A DNA stretch of 46,010 bases from Paracoccus sp. (in: a-proteobacteria) (GTDB lineage: Bacteria > Pseudomonadota > Alphaproteobacteria > Rhodobacterales > Rhodobacteraceae). Position numbers and translations under genes: made by a program. Position 1 is the first letter of the stretch; every line of letters starts with the position of its first letter. A model generated the notes under the pieces. That model was not told the origin of the DNA. It did no database searches and saw only the letters and a list, made by a program, of their open reading frames with translations. The stretch lies in assembly GCA_030538705.1 (NCBI GenBank), contig JAUNTL010000014.1:1-46010 (forward strand), written 5' to 3'. Shown piece after piece: positions 18,297 through 25,685 of the stretch.

Positions 18297-18395
18297 GCCC
18301 TTGCTACAGCCGCCGCATCTGCGGCCGGCGGAACCCGGCCGCCGGTGCGATCATCAGGTCATGGATCGCCCAGACCAGCGCATCCAGCCGGTCCG
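18297..18395. repeat. Genuine terminase 3' end, second unit of the direct repeat
   Basis: Partner of the 18131-18229 repeat. It covers the last 30 codons of the large terminase gene, its TAG stop at 18304-18306 and seven bases beyond. The 166-bp spacing and the partial similarity between the two intervening stretches suggest a tandem duplication of roughly 166 bp. Confidence 0.9.
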
Positions 18396-19650
18396 GGCTG
18401 CCACGCCCGCCATAGCCCTGCACGCTCATCCGGCACATCTGATCCTCCAGCGCCCCCAACGAAGGCCCGCGCAGATGGCGCACCCGGCCCTGTTCATACA
18501 GCGCCGCCACCGGCTCGGCCCGGATCGCCTTGCCGCGGCCGGCACGCAGGGCGCGGAACGGCACAAGCGGGTCGATCTGGCGCAGCACCGCCTCGATCAG
18601 ATCGCCGCCCTGATTGACCTCGGCCACCAGCCTGTCGGCCTTGTGACGGTCCATCGCGGCAATGGCGGCGCGCGCCCAGTCCGTCGGCGCGCCCCGGATC
18701 GTTGCATCCTCGATCACATAGCCGCGCCACCCGGCCGGCGGTCCCTGACAGCTCACGCCCGCCACAATGATCCCGCATTCATCCGCCCCGGCGCCGCCAC
18801 TGACAGCCGGGTCCAGCGCCACCACCACCCGGTCCAGCGCCGGCAGCCGGTCGATCCGCGCCGCCTCGATCATCGCCGTGGTCCACAGCGCGCCCTCGAC
18901 ATCCTCCAGCAGCACGCCCTCCAACTCCTGCCGGCCCAGCCTTGTGCCGCCATAGCGCGCCCCGACCTCGGCCAGAAAGCTTTCGGCCAGATAGGCACGG
19001 TTGGCCTCCGTGGCCGCATGGGTCGTCACCGTCGAGGCATTTTGCAAGATGCGTTTCAGCACCTCGACATTGCGCGGCGTCGTGGTGATGACCTGTTGGG
19101 GATGGCTGCCCAGCCGCAGGGCGAATTGCAGCATGTCCCAGGTTTCCCCGGCCTTTTTCCACTTGGCCAGCTCATCGACCCAGGCGGCATCAAATTGCGG
19201 GCCGCGCAGGGCCTCGGGTTCATGGGCGGAAAAGATCCGCGCCTCGGCGCCGTTGGGCCAGACCAGCCGTCTGCGCCCGGCCTGCCATTCCGGGCGGCGG
19301 TCGGGGGGCGAGCAGGCGATGATCCCGCTTTCGCCGAACACCATGACCTCGCGTGCCTGATCCAGCGTCTCGGCGACCAGCGCCACCCGCCGGCATTCAC
19401 CGGGCGCGCCGGGCACCGCCCCCTCGACCTTGCGGCGCACCCATTCGGCCCCGGCGCGGGTTTTCCCCGCGCCACGACCGCCCATGATCACCCAGCTTTT
19501 CCAATCACCTTCGGGCGGCAATTGATGCGGCAAGGCCCAGAACTCGAACATCCATGGCAGGCTTGCCAGCGCATTATCGCTCAACCCTTTGAGAAAGGCG
19601 TCAACCTCCGCCTGTGCGGCGCAGGCAAGCCAGGCGGCGCCCGATTTCAT
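18304..19650 (-). CDS. orfg2: GTA large terminase subunit (Orfg2)
   Basis: A 448-residue packaging motor. The ATPase domain has Walker A at VIMGGRGAGKTRAG and Walker B at AAWVDELAKW, with the coupling region VITTTPRNVEVL. The C-terminal RNase H-like nuclease begins VVVALDPAVSGGAGADECGI and ends ALVWAIHDLM. It cuts and pumps host DNA into the GTA head. The ATG at 19650 (MKSGAAWLA) is preferred, giving a 50-bp overlap with orfg1; a further upstream start at 19737 would overlap by 137 bp. Its 3' end is duplicated downstream (18131-18229), and an intrinsic terminator separates it from the portal gene. Confidence 0.95.
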   Translation of the reverse strand: MKSGAAWLACAAQAEVDAFLKGLSDNALASLPWMFEFWALPHQLPPEGDWKSWVIMGGRGAGKTRAGAEWVRRKVEGAVPGAPGECRRVALVAETLDQAREVMVFGESGIIACSPPDRRPEWQAGRRRLVWPNGAEARIFSAHEPEALRGPQFDAAWVDELAKWKKAGETWDMLQFALRLGSHPQQVITTTPRNVEVLKRILQNASTVTTHAATEANRAYLAESFLAEVGARYGGTRLGRQELEGVLLEDVEGALWTTAMIEAARIDRLPALDRVVVALDPAVSGGAGADECGIIVAGVSCQGPPAGWRGYVIEDATIRGAPTDWARAAIAAMDRHKADRLVAEVNQGGDLIEAVLRQIDPLVPFRALRAGRGKAIRAEPVAALYEQGRVRHLRGPSLGALEDQMCRMSVQGYGGRGSPDRLDALVWAIHDLMIAPAAGFRRPQMRRL

Positions 19651-19951
19651 CGCGGGCGGCGGCAAGGTCAAGCGCGCCTGCGCCAACCCCTCCGGCAATT
19701 TCCTTGCGAAGTTTGTCAACCCTGCTCCTTTCCTCAAGCATCATCTGCGTGGCCTGCCGCAGCTCGCGCGCGACGCGCACGGCATCCTTCAGCTCGCCCA
19801 GCTCGCCCTCACGCAGCCTGCGTTGCAGCCGCGTCAGATCCTCAGCGCAACCGCGAAACAACTGTTCCGCGATCCTGATGTCATCCAATGCGGCCTGGGG
19901 CAGGAAAGGCCCCTCCGCCTGTTCCTTCCCCGGATCGAAATTCACTGTCAT
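19601..19951 (-). CDS. orfg1: GTA small terminase subunit (Orfg1)
   Basis: A 116-residue, strongly helical protein in the position of GTA gp1. Central residues 40-90 (LTRLQRRLREGELGELKDA ... MMLEERSRVDKLRKEIAG) predict a coiled coil used to assemble the ring that feeds DNA to the large subunit. GTA small terminases have lost specific DNA recognition, in keeping with random host-DNA packaging. The ATG at 19951 is the first of the cluster. A terminator-like hairpin lies about 50 bp upstream in the leader. Confidence 0.88.
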   Translation of the reverse strand: MTVNFDPGKEQAEGPFLPQAALDDIRIAEQLFRGCAEDLTRLQRRLREGELGELKDAVRVARELRQATQMMLEERSRVDKLRKEIAGGVGAGALDLAAARDEIGRRLACLRRTGGG

Positions 19952-19997
19952 TCAGCCATGCCCCGCCTCGTGATCTGTCCGCACGAGCCAAGAAACG

Positions 19998-20031
19998 AAA
20001 AAGCGGCCCAAGGTCAGTGACCCGGCCGCTT
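19998..20031 (-). terminator. Terminator-like hairpin in the orfg1 leader
   Basis: On the minus strand AAGCGGCC pairs with GGCCGCTT (outer stem, 20031-20001), with an inner GGTCA-C-TGACC stem, followed by a run of five T (20002-19998). This is a good intrinsic terminator placed about 47 bp before the orfg1 start codon, thus either ending an upstream transcript or acting as an attenuator for the GTA operon. Confidence 0.65.
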
Positions 20032-20241
20032 GCCCATTTCTCCCAGCATGGAAAACTTCTACCCAAGGGCGTTCGCAAAGTCAATCACGAAACCATGGGT
20101 TGCAGGGTTTGAAAAATTTTATGCAGACAAAACAACTGCCTGCCTGACGCAACACCGCTGCGCACGGTTCCGGCAACACCCCGCATCACAGGCCGAAATT
20201 CAGGGCAGATCCGGCGATGATGCGGGAATCATCCGGTGTCA

Positions 20242-20261
20242 GGGGGCGCTTTCACGCCCCC
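20242..20261 (-). terminator. Hairpin after the coiled-coil gene
   Basis: GGGGGCG (20242-20248) and CGCCCCC (20255-20261) pair around six bases, ten bases past the stop of the minus-strand gene at 20271. There is no T run, so this is a weak terminator or an mRNA 3'-end stabiliser. Confidence 0.45.
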
Positions 20262-20270
20262 GCCGGCCGC

Positions 20271-20720
20271 TCAGCCCTGCGCTGTTTTCGCCGCATCGGC
20301 CCGTGCCCGCGCCTCGGTGGCGGCGGCCACGGCATTACCGGCCTCTTCCTGCACCTGCCGGGCATAGGCGACCATATGGGCGGCATAGGCTTCGGACCAG
20401 TCGGCCATGTCCTCGACCTGCATCTGTTCGGCCTGACGGCGCAATTCAGTGCCGCGCGCACGCAGCTTTTCGGCCTCGCTGTCCCATTCGCTGCGGGCAC
20501 TCTCCCATTGTGCCTTCACCTTGTCATCGGCATCATCGAAAAAGCCCTTGATCTGCTCGCCCAGTTCGGCCTGACGCGCCGCCGCCTGCTCGCGCCATTT
20601 GCGCGCATTCTCCTTGAGGTCGCCCGAGCGCTCCTTGATGTCCTCCTGCCATTTGGCAAGCCGGGTCTCGAACTCTCCCGCGCTGCGGGCAAGGGTGGAA
20701 AACATATCAGAAAGCTTCAT
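20271..20720 (-). CDS. Hypothetical coiled-coil protein
   Basis: A 149-residue, highly charged alpha-helical protein with no signal peptide or membrane segment. Residues 15-100 show regular heptad-like spacing (LAKWQEDIKERSGDLKENAR, AELGEQIKGFFDDADDKVKA). Trp and Asp/Glu/Lys are unusually frequent. The ATG at 20720 has GGAG upstream. I do not recognise a family; proteins with this architecture may be filament-like or phasin-like. It lies between mltG and the GTA cluster in the same orientation, with hairpins on both sides, so it looks like its own transcription unit. Function unknown. Confidence 0.75.
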   Translation of the reverse strand: MKLSDMFSTLARSAGEFETRLAKWQEDIKERSGDLKENARKWREQAAARQAELGEQIKGFFDDADDKVKAQWESARSEWDSEAEKLRARGTELRRQAEQMQVEDMADWSEAYAAHMVAYARQVQEEAGNAVAAATEARARADAAKTAQG

Positions 20721-20762
20721 CGCCGGTCTCCTGTGGCTGGACGATATCCCACCTTACAACGC

Positions 20763-20795
20763 AAAACCCCCGCCACGGTTTCCACGCGGCGGGGG
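20763..20795 (-). terminator. Intrinsic terminator after mltG
   Basis: CCCCCGCC (20767-20774) pairs with GGCGGGGG (20788-20795). On the minus strand the stem is followed by TTTTGC (the AAAA at 20763-20766), 29 bp past the stop of mltG. A good rho-independent terminator for the fabF-mltG transcript. Confidence 0.75.
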
Positions 20796-20823
20796 CAAAT
20801 GAGATCAGGGCGTGTGGGCCGGC

Positions 20824-22002
20824 TCAGCCGCCATTTGCGGCATTTTCCTGCTGCGCCGCCCGCTCGGCCTCGATCGCGCGCCAGCGGGCGACGGCGGCAT
20901 TATGTTCGGTCAATGTGCGGGTGAACTCATGCCCGCCGGTTCCATCGGCGACAAAGAACAGAAACTCCGTCTCGGCCGGGTTCAGCGCCGCCTCGATGGC
21001 GGCACGGCCGGGGTTGGCGATGGGCGTCTTGGGCAGCCCGTCGATCTGATAGGTGTTCCAGTCCGTGCGCCGGTCCAGTTCCGACCTGCGCAGCCCACGG
21101 TCCAGAATCCCGCGCCCTTCGGTCACGCCATAGATCACCGTCGGATCGGTTTGCAGCCGCATCCCTTCTTCCAGACGGTTGACGAAAACGCTGGCGACGG
21201 TCGCGCGCTCATCGGCGATGCCGGTCTCTTTTTCGACGATCGAGGCCATGATCAGCGCCTCTTCGGGGCTGTCATAAGGCAGGCCAAAGGGCCGCGCATC
21301 CCATGCCGCCTGAAGGATCGCCGCCTGCCGGCGGCCCATCTCGGCCAAAAGCTGCGCGCGATCTGCGCCCGCCGCGACCTCATAGCTGTCGGGGGCCAGC
21401 GTCCCCTCGTCCGGCACGCGCCCGACCTCGCCCGTCAGAAAACCCGCGCGCTTCAGCCCCTCGACGACCTGCCAGCTTGTCACACCTTCGGTCACGGCAA
21501 AGCGCAGCCGCGCATCGGGCTGTTCTTCGGCATTTGTGATCGCATCGGGCGCCTCTTCTGCGGCCGGGTCATAGCGGGCAACCTCTTCATAGGTGCCGGT
21601 CTCGGGGTTGATATCACGCAGCACCACGCTGTCGGCGCGCACGCCGACACGGTAAATCACCTCGGTCCCGCAGGTCGAAGGCCCGCCGGCGGTGATCGTG
21701 CCGACGATATTTTCCATGCTGGCATGGGGCGGAACCATATAAGAGCCGAATTTCAGCTCGCGCGACTTGCCCGCCGCATCGGCGCCGGTGCGGAAGATAT
21801 AGGCGTTAGAGATCGCGCCCTGCGCCTCCAGCCGCTTGCTGACGGCGGCAAGGCTGGCACCGCGCGCGACCTGCACACATTGCGCGACATCCGAGGGACC
21901 GGGGCCGCTGTATTGCGCCCGGCCCCAGGCAATCGCCGCCGCAACCGCGATCAGCACAAAGATCGCCAGCGTCAGAAAGCTGGAAACGATATGCTTCCAC
22001 AT
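20824..22002 (-). CDS. mltG: Endolytic murein transglycosylase MltG (YceG)
   Basis: A 392-residue inner-membrane enzyme that cuts nascent glycan strands and so ends peptidoglycan polymerisation. One N-terminal membrane anchor (residues 5-26) is followed by the LysM-like region (RGASLAAVSKRLEAQG) and the YceG catalytic domain: PDSYEV, ALIMASIVEKETG with the catalytic Glu, GMRLQTDPTVIYG, and NTYQIDGLPKTPIANPG. Its start codon shares a base with the fabF stop (TGATG), so the two are translationally coupled, the usual fabF-mltG arrangement in alphaproteobacteria. Confidence 0.94.
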   Translation of the reverse strand: MWKHIVSSFLTLAIFVLIAVAAAIAWGRAQYSGPGPSDVAQCVQVARGASLAAVSKRLEAQGAISNAYIFRTGADAAGKSRELKFGSYMVPPHASMENIVGTITAGGPSTCGTEVIYRVGVRADSVVLRDINPETGTYEEVARYDPAAEEAPDAITNAEEQPDARLRFAVTEGVTSWQVVEGLKRAGFLTGEVGRVPDEGTLAPDSYEVAAGADRAQLLAEMGRRQAAILQAAWDARPFGLPYDSPEEALIMASIVEKETGIADERATVASVFVNRLEEGMRLQTDPTVIYGVTEGRGILDRGLRRSELDRRTDWNTYQIDGLPKTPIANPGRAAIEAALNPAETEFLFFVADGTGGHEFTRTLTEHNAAVARWRAIEAERAAQQENAANGG

Positions 22003-23264
22003 CAGCCGCGCACCTTGCCGACGATCAGCGAGGCATTGGTGCCGCCAAATCCGAAACTGTTCGACAGCGCCACGTCGATCTTGCGCCGCACGGCGGCATT
22101 GGCGGCCAGATCCAGCCGTGCCTCGGTCGCGGGATTGTCCAGATTGATCGTCGGCGGTGCGATCTGGTCGCGGATCGCGAGGATGCAGAAAATCGCCTCG
22201 ACCGCGCCGGCGGCCCCCAGCAGATGCCCGATGCTGGACTTGGTCGAGGACATGGTGACATGACCCGCGTGATCGCCCAGCAGCCGCTCGACCGCGCCCA
22301 GTTCGATCGTATCGGCCATGGTCGAGGTGCCATGCGCGTTCACATAATCAAGATCGCCCGGCCCCATCCCGGCCGAGCGCAGCGCCGCCTGCATCGCCCG
22401 ATAGCCGCCGTCCCCGTCCTCGGAGGGGGCGGTGATATGATAGGCATCCCCCGACAGCCCATAGCCCAGCACCTCGGCATAGATCTTTGCACCGCGCGCG
22501 ACGGCATGGTCATATTCTTCCAGCACGACGACGCCGGCCCCCTCGCCCATGACGAAACCGTCGCGGTCGGCGTCATAGGGACGGCTTGCCGCCTGCGGGT
22601 CGTCGCCGCGCTTTGTCGACAGCGCCTTGCAGGCGTTAAAGCCGGCGATGCCGATCTCGCTGATCGGGGCTTCGGCCCCGCCCGCGACCATGACATCGGC
22701 GTCCCCCAGCATGATCAGCCGCGCCGCATCCCCGATCGCATGCGCCCCGGTCGAGCAGGCGGTGACCACCGCATGGTTCGGCCCCTTGAAGCCAAAGCGG
22801 ATACTGACCTGCCCCGAGATCAGGTTGATCAGCGCGCCGGGGATGAAGAACGGGCTGACCCGCTTTGCCCCGCGCTCATGGATCAGCACGGCCGTTTCCG
22901 CAATCGAGGTCAGCCCGCCGATGCCGGAACCGATCATGACCCCGGTGCGCAGCTTTTCATCCTCGGACGGGTTTTCCCAGCCCGCATCACGCACCGCCTG
23001 CACCGCCGCCGCCATGCCATAAAGGATAAAGTCATCGACCTTGCGGCGATCCTTCGGTTCCATCCACTCATCCGGGTTGAACGAGCCGTCAGACCCGTCA
23101 CCAAAGGGGATCTCGCAGGCATATTTCGTCACCACACCGGCCGGATCGAAACGCGTGATCGGCCCTGCGCCCGACTGCCCGTCCAGCAGGCGCGCCCAGG
23201 TCGCCTCGACCCCGGACGCCAGCGGCGTGACCATTCCCAAACCGGTGACGACAACTCTGCGCAT
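22002..23264 (-). CDS. fabF: Beta-ketoacyl-ACP synthase II
   Basis: A 420-residue condensing enzyme extending acyl-ACP by two carbons in fatty acid synthesis. The start MRRVVVTGLGMVTPL is standard, the catalytic Cys lies in TACSTGAHAIG, and the two His are in NAHGTSTMADTIE and SSIGHLLGAAG. The ATG at 23264 is chosen because it gives the exact family start; longer frames add unrelated residues. The expected upstream neighbour acpP is absent: after about 190 bp comes a truncated permease on the other strand, which suggests a rearrangement beside fabF. Confidence 0.95.
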   Translation of the reverse strand: MRRVVVTGLGMVTPLASGVEATWARLLDGQSGAGPITRFDPAGVVTKYACEIPFGDGSDGSFNPDEWMEPKDRRKVDDFILYGMAAAVQAVRDAGWENPSEDEKLRTGVMIGSGIGGLTSIAETAVLIHERGAKRVSPFFIPGALINLISGQVSIRFGFKGPNHAVVTACSTGAHAIGDAARLIMLGDADVMVAGGAEAPISEIGIAGFNACKALSTKRGDDPQAASRPYDADRDGFVMGEGAGVVVLEEYDHAVARGAKIYAEVLGYGLSGDAYHITAPSEDGDGGYRAMQAALRSAGMGPGDLDYVNAHGTSTMADTIELGAVERLLGDHAGHVTMSSTKSSIGHLLGAAGAVEAIFCILAIRDQIAPPTINLDNPATEARLDLAANAAVRRKIDVALSNSFGFGGTNASLIVGKVRG

Positions 23265-23457
23265 GCGCCCATCCTTCTGCTTTTGTCGCGCCGTGATACA
23301 CGCCGCACGCGCCCCGCGCAACGCCGCCTGCCAGTCTGCGGCGGCCGCGTGCCGCCGGATTAATCATCTCTGTGTGAGGCGGCCCGGATCATGCAGATCT
23401 CAGCAGGCGGGCTGATCCCCGCGACCACGGACCAAAAGCGCGACGGGACAAGGCCCG

Positions 23458-24180
23458 ATGCCCCGCCGGTCGCCGGTCTGGCAAGAGGGCGGATCATGGT
23501 CGCATCCGCTTGGCACCGATAATCTGGGCCGCGATCTGCTGGTCCGCATTCTGGTCGGCGGTCAGGTCTCGCTGATGGTGGCGCTGGCGACCGTCACGGT
23601 CGCGGCGACGGTCGGGCTGGTTCTTGGCACGCTTGCGGGCTATTTCGGCGGCTGGGCCGATACCGTCATCATGCGGGTCGGCGATCTGTTTCTGGCCTAT
23701 CCGTTCATGCTGCTGACCATCTCGGTCATTGCGATCCTCGGCCCCTCGCTGATGGTGATCGTGCTGGTGCTGGCGCTGTCGGACTGGGTGACCTATGCGC
23801 GCACCGTGCGCGGCAGCGTGATGTCGGCGCGGCAAAAGGAATATGTCGCCGCTGCCCGCTCGATCGGCACCCCTGATGTGCAGATCCTGCGGCTGCATAT
23901 CCTGCCCAATGTCATCTCTCCTGTGCTGGTGCTGGCAACGGTGCGGGCGGCCAATTACATCATCTGGGAAAGCGGCCTGTCATTTCTGGGCATGGGGGTT
24001 CCGCCGCCGACGCCCACATGGGGCATGCTGCTGGCCGAGGGGCGCGATTTCATCCTTGATGCCTGGTGGCTGGCCACGCTCCCGGGCATTGCGATCATGC
24101 TGACCATCCTGTCGGTCAACCTGATCGGAGACGGTCTGCGCGACACCTTTGACCCGCGCCTGAAAGGCGGCCGGAGATGA
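23458..24180 (+). pseudogene. 5'-truncated DppC-type peptide/nickel ABC permease
   Basis: 240 residues of a DppC/OppC-type inner-membrane permease: HPLGTDNLGRDLLVRIL at the start of the conserved part, then five membrane segments, the ATPase-contact loop YVAAARSIGTPDVQILRLHI, and the usual end FDPRLKGGRR. Full-length relatives carry about 50-70 more N-terminal residues with the first membrane helix; here the family match starts at SPVWQEGGSW and the frame is closed by TGA at 23413. No good ribosome-binding site precedes the ATG at 23458. None of the partner genes (binding protein, DppB, ATPases) is nearby. It is therefore probably a remnant left by a deletion or insertion, though it may still be translated into MmgE/PrpD (ATGA overlap). 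Confidence 0.75.
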
Positions 24181-25550
24181 GCGGTGCCGCCCCCGACGGC
24201 CCGACGCGCCGCAGGATGGACACGCTGGATCATCTGGCCGGTTTCGCGCGCAACCTGCGCTTTGACGACCTGCCCGATGCGGTCGTCCGCGCGGCCGGCC
24301 GGTCTGTGCTGGACTGCACGACGGCCGCCCTTGCCGGGTCGGGCGGCACCGGCGCGGCGGCGGCACGCGGGGCCGCAATGGCGGCCTTTGGTCAGGATCA
24401 GGCCGCGTCCTTGTGGTTTACCGGCCGGAAGGCACCCGTTCTTGCGGCCGTGCTGGGTAATTGCACGGCGGCAAGCATCCTTGATCTGGATGACGGCCAC
24501 CGCGCCGCCATCGGCCATCCCGGCGCCGCGATCATTCCGGCCTGCCTCGCCATTGCCGAGGAACAAGGCAGCAGCTGGCAGGATCTGATCACCGCGATTG
24601 TCCTTGGCTATGAGATCGCGGTCAGGGTTGCGGCGGCCCGCGATGCCGCGCGGCTGGACACCATGTCGACCGGCCGCTGGGCCAGCTACGGCGTGGCCGC
24701 CGCAACCGCCCGGCTGCGCGGGCTGGATCACGCCGCCATGGTGCAGGCCATGGCCATCGCCGGGGTCCATGCCCCGAACCAATCCGCCGCCGGCTATTCC
24801 AAAATCATGGGCAACCATGTCAAGGAAGGCATTCCCTGGAGCGCGCTGACCGGCAGCATGGCCGTATCTCTGGCGCAGGCCGGCCTGACCGGCCCGACCG
24901 ATATCCTTGATCACGCGGACTATTTCGATGCCGGGGCCGTGCTGCGCGACCTGGGGCAATCCTTTGAAATCGAAGGCACTTATTTCAAGCCCTATTCCTG
25001 CTGTCGCTGGGCCCATGCCGCGATAGACGGGTTGCACGAGGTTCTGACGGCACAGCAGATCGGCTGGCAGGCGGTCGAGGCGGTCGAGGTCCATACCTTT
25101 GAGCGTGCATTGAGGCTGAGCAACGAGGCCGACCCCGACACGCTGGAAGGCGCGCAATACAGCGTTCCCTTTGTCCTTGGCGTTGCGGCGACCGAGGGGG
25201 TCGGCGCGTTGTTGCCGCTGACCGGCGCCAGCCTTCAGCGCGCGCCGGCTGTCAGCTTTGCCCGGCGGGTGGCGCTGATGGTCGATCCCGATATCGACCG
25301 CGCCTTTCCCGCCCGGACCGGCGCCCGGATCGTGATCCGCACCGCCGCCGCCGAACACAGCCGCATCATCCGCCACCCTCTGGGAGACCCGGCCAACCCG
25401 ATGTCACGGGCGCAGCTTCTGGAAAAGCTGCACATCGCCACACGCGCGGTCATGACGCCCTCCCGGCAGGCCGAGATTACCGCCGCGCTGAGCGATTTCG
25501 AAGCCGGGGACTACCGCCCCCTGCTTGGCGCATTGGCCAAGGCTATGTAG
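24177..25550 (+). CDS. MmgE/PrpD family protein
   Basis: A 457-residue member of the MmgE/PrpD family (2-methylcitrate dehydratase, cis-aconitate decarboxylase, iminodisuccinate epimerase and others). Visible: the helical start DHLAGFARNLRFDDLPDAVV, GHRAAIGHPGAAIIPACLA, GRWASYGVAAATARL, the active-site region SAAGYSKIMGNHVKEGIPW, and YFKPYSCCRWAHAAIDGL. The exact substrate cannot be read from the sequence. It overlaps the truncated permease by four bases. Codon use is GC-rich like the host genes, unlike the island that starts just downstream, so it probably belonged to a former uptake-plus-catabolism operon with the permease. Confidence 0.88.
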   Translation: MSGAAPDGPTRRRMDTLDHLAGFARNLRFDDLPDAVVRAAGRSVLDCTTAALAGSGGTGAAAARGAAMAAFGQDQAASLWFTGRKAPVLAAVLGNCTAASILDLDDGHRAAIGHPGAAIIPACLAIAEEQGSSWQDLITAIVLGYEIAVRVAAARDAARLDTMSTGRWASYGVAAATARLRGLDHAAMVQAMAIAGVHAPNQSAAGYSKIMGNHVKEGIPWSALTGSMAVSLAQAGLTGPTDILDHADYFDAGAVLRDLGQSFEIEGTYFKPYSCCRWAHAAIDGLHEVLTAQQIGWQAVEAVEVHTFERALRLSNEADPDTLEGAQYSVPFVLGVAATEGVGALLPLTGASLQRAPAVSFARRVALMVDPDIDRAFPARTGARIVIRTAAAEHSRIIRHPLGDPANPMSRAQLLEKLHIATRAVMTPSRQAEITAALSDFEAGDYRPLLGALAKAM

Positions 25551-25685
25551 CCTCATCCACGCCGCTGCCGTCCTGCGACAGCCCGGACCCCGCTTTGGGG
25601 GGCATGAATAATGTAGGATAGTCTGACAGCCTGACGGATGAATGGCTACTGCACCCGGAACCACACCCTAAGCTGGGGCAACGCC

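Larger units (their letters stand above)
17831..18303. other. Gene-free stretch inside the GTA cluster
   Basis: The 473 bp between terminase and portal genes contain the intrinsic terminator near the portal and a near-perfect duplicate of the terminase 3' end at 18131-18229. The remainder is very GC-rich, with runs such as CCCGCCCCGGCCCGC, and shows no coding frame that resembles a protein on either strand. In other GTA clusters known to me these two genes lie close together. Confidence 0.6.
19952..20270. promoter_or_regulatory. Gene-free region upstream of the GTA cluster
   Basis: The 319 bp hold the leader terminator (19998-20031), a hairpin at 20242-20261 and a markedly AT-rich patch (about 20108-20136, GAAAAATTTTATG) that is the likely promoter area for orfg1. 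No convincing sigma-70 spacing is present on the minus strand, as would fit a promoter needing an activator; GafA is the known direct activator of GTA genes in R. capsulatus. A 12-codon minus-strand frame (20049-20014, MLGEMGKRPGH) ends inside the leader hairpin. Confidence 0.45.

Noticed and set aside
16730-19878. Two long plus-strand frames antisense to portal and terminase genes
   Set aside because: Low-complexity Pro/Arg/Ala sequence; the opposite strand encodes unmistakable portal and terminase proteins.
20041-20240. Possible tRNA gene or attachment site upstream of the GTA cluster
   Set aside because: No T-loop consensus or cloverleaf pairing is present on either strand.
20030-20551. 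Plus-strand frame starting near MENFYPRAFAKS upstream of the GTA cluster
   Set aside because: The first 30 residues look natural, but the rest is antisense to the coiled-coil gene and there is no ribosome-binding site.
23394-23530. Short frame starting MQISAGGLIPATT before the truncated permease, considered as its missing N-terminus in another frame
   Set aside because: It has no hydrophobic helix as DppC N-termini do, so a frameshift does not explain the truncation.
23955-25376. 473-codon minus-strand frame antisense to the permease and MmgE/PrpD genes
   Set aside because: Gly/Arg/His-rich antisense composition; the plus strand carries the real genes.
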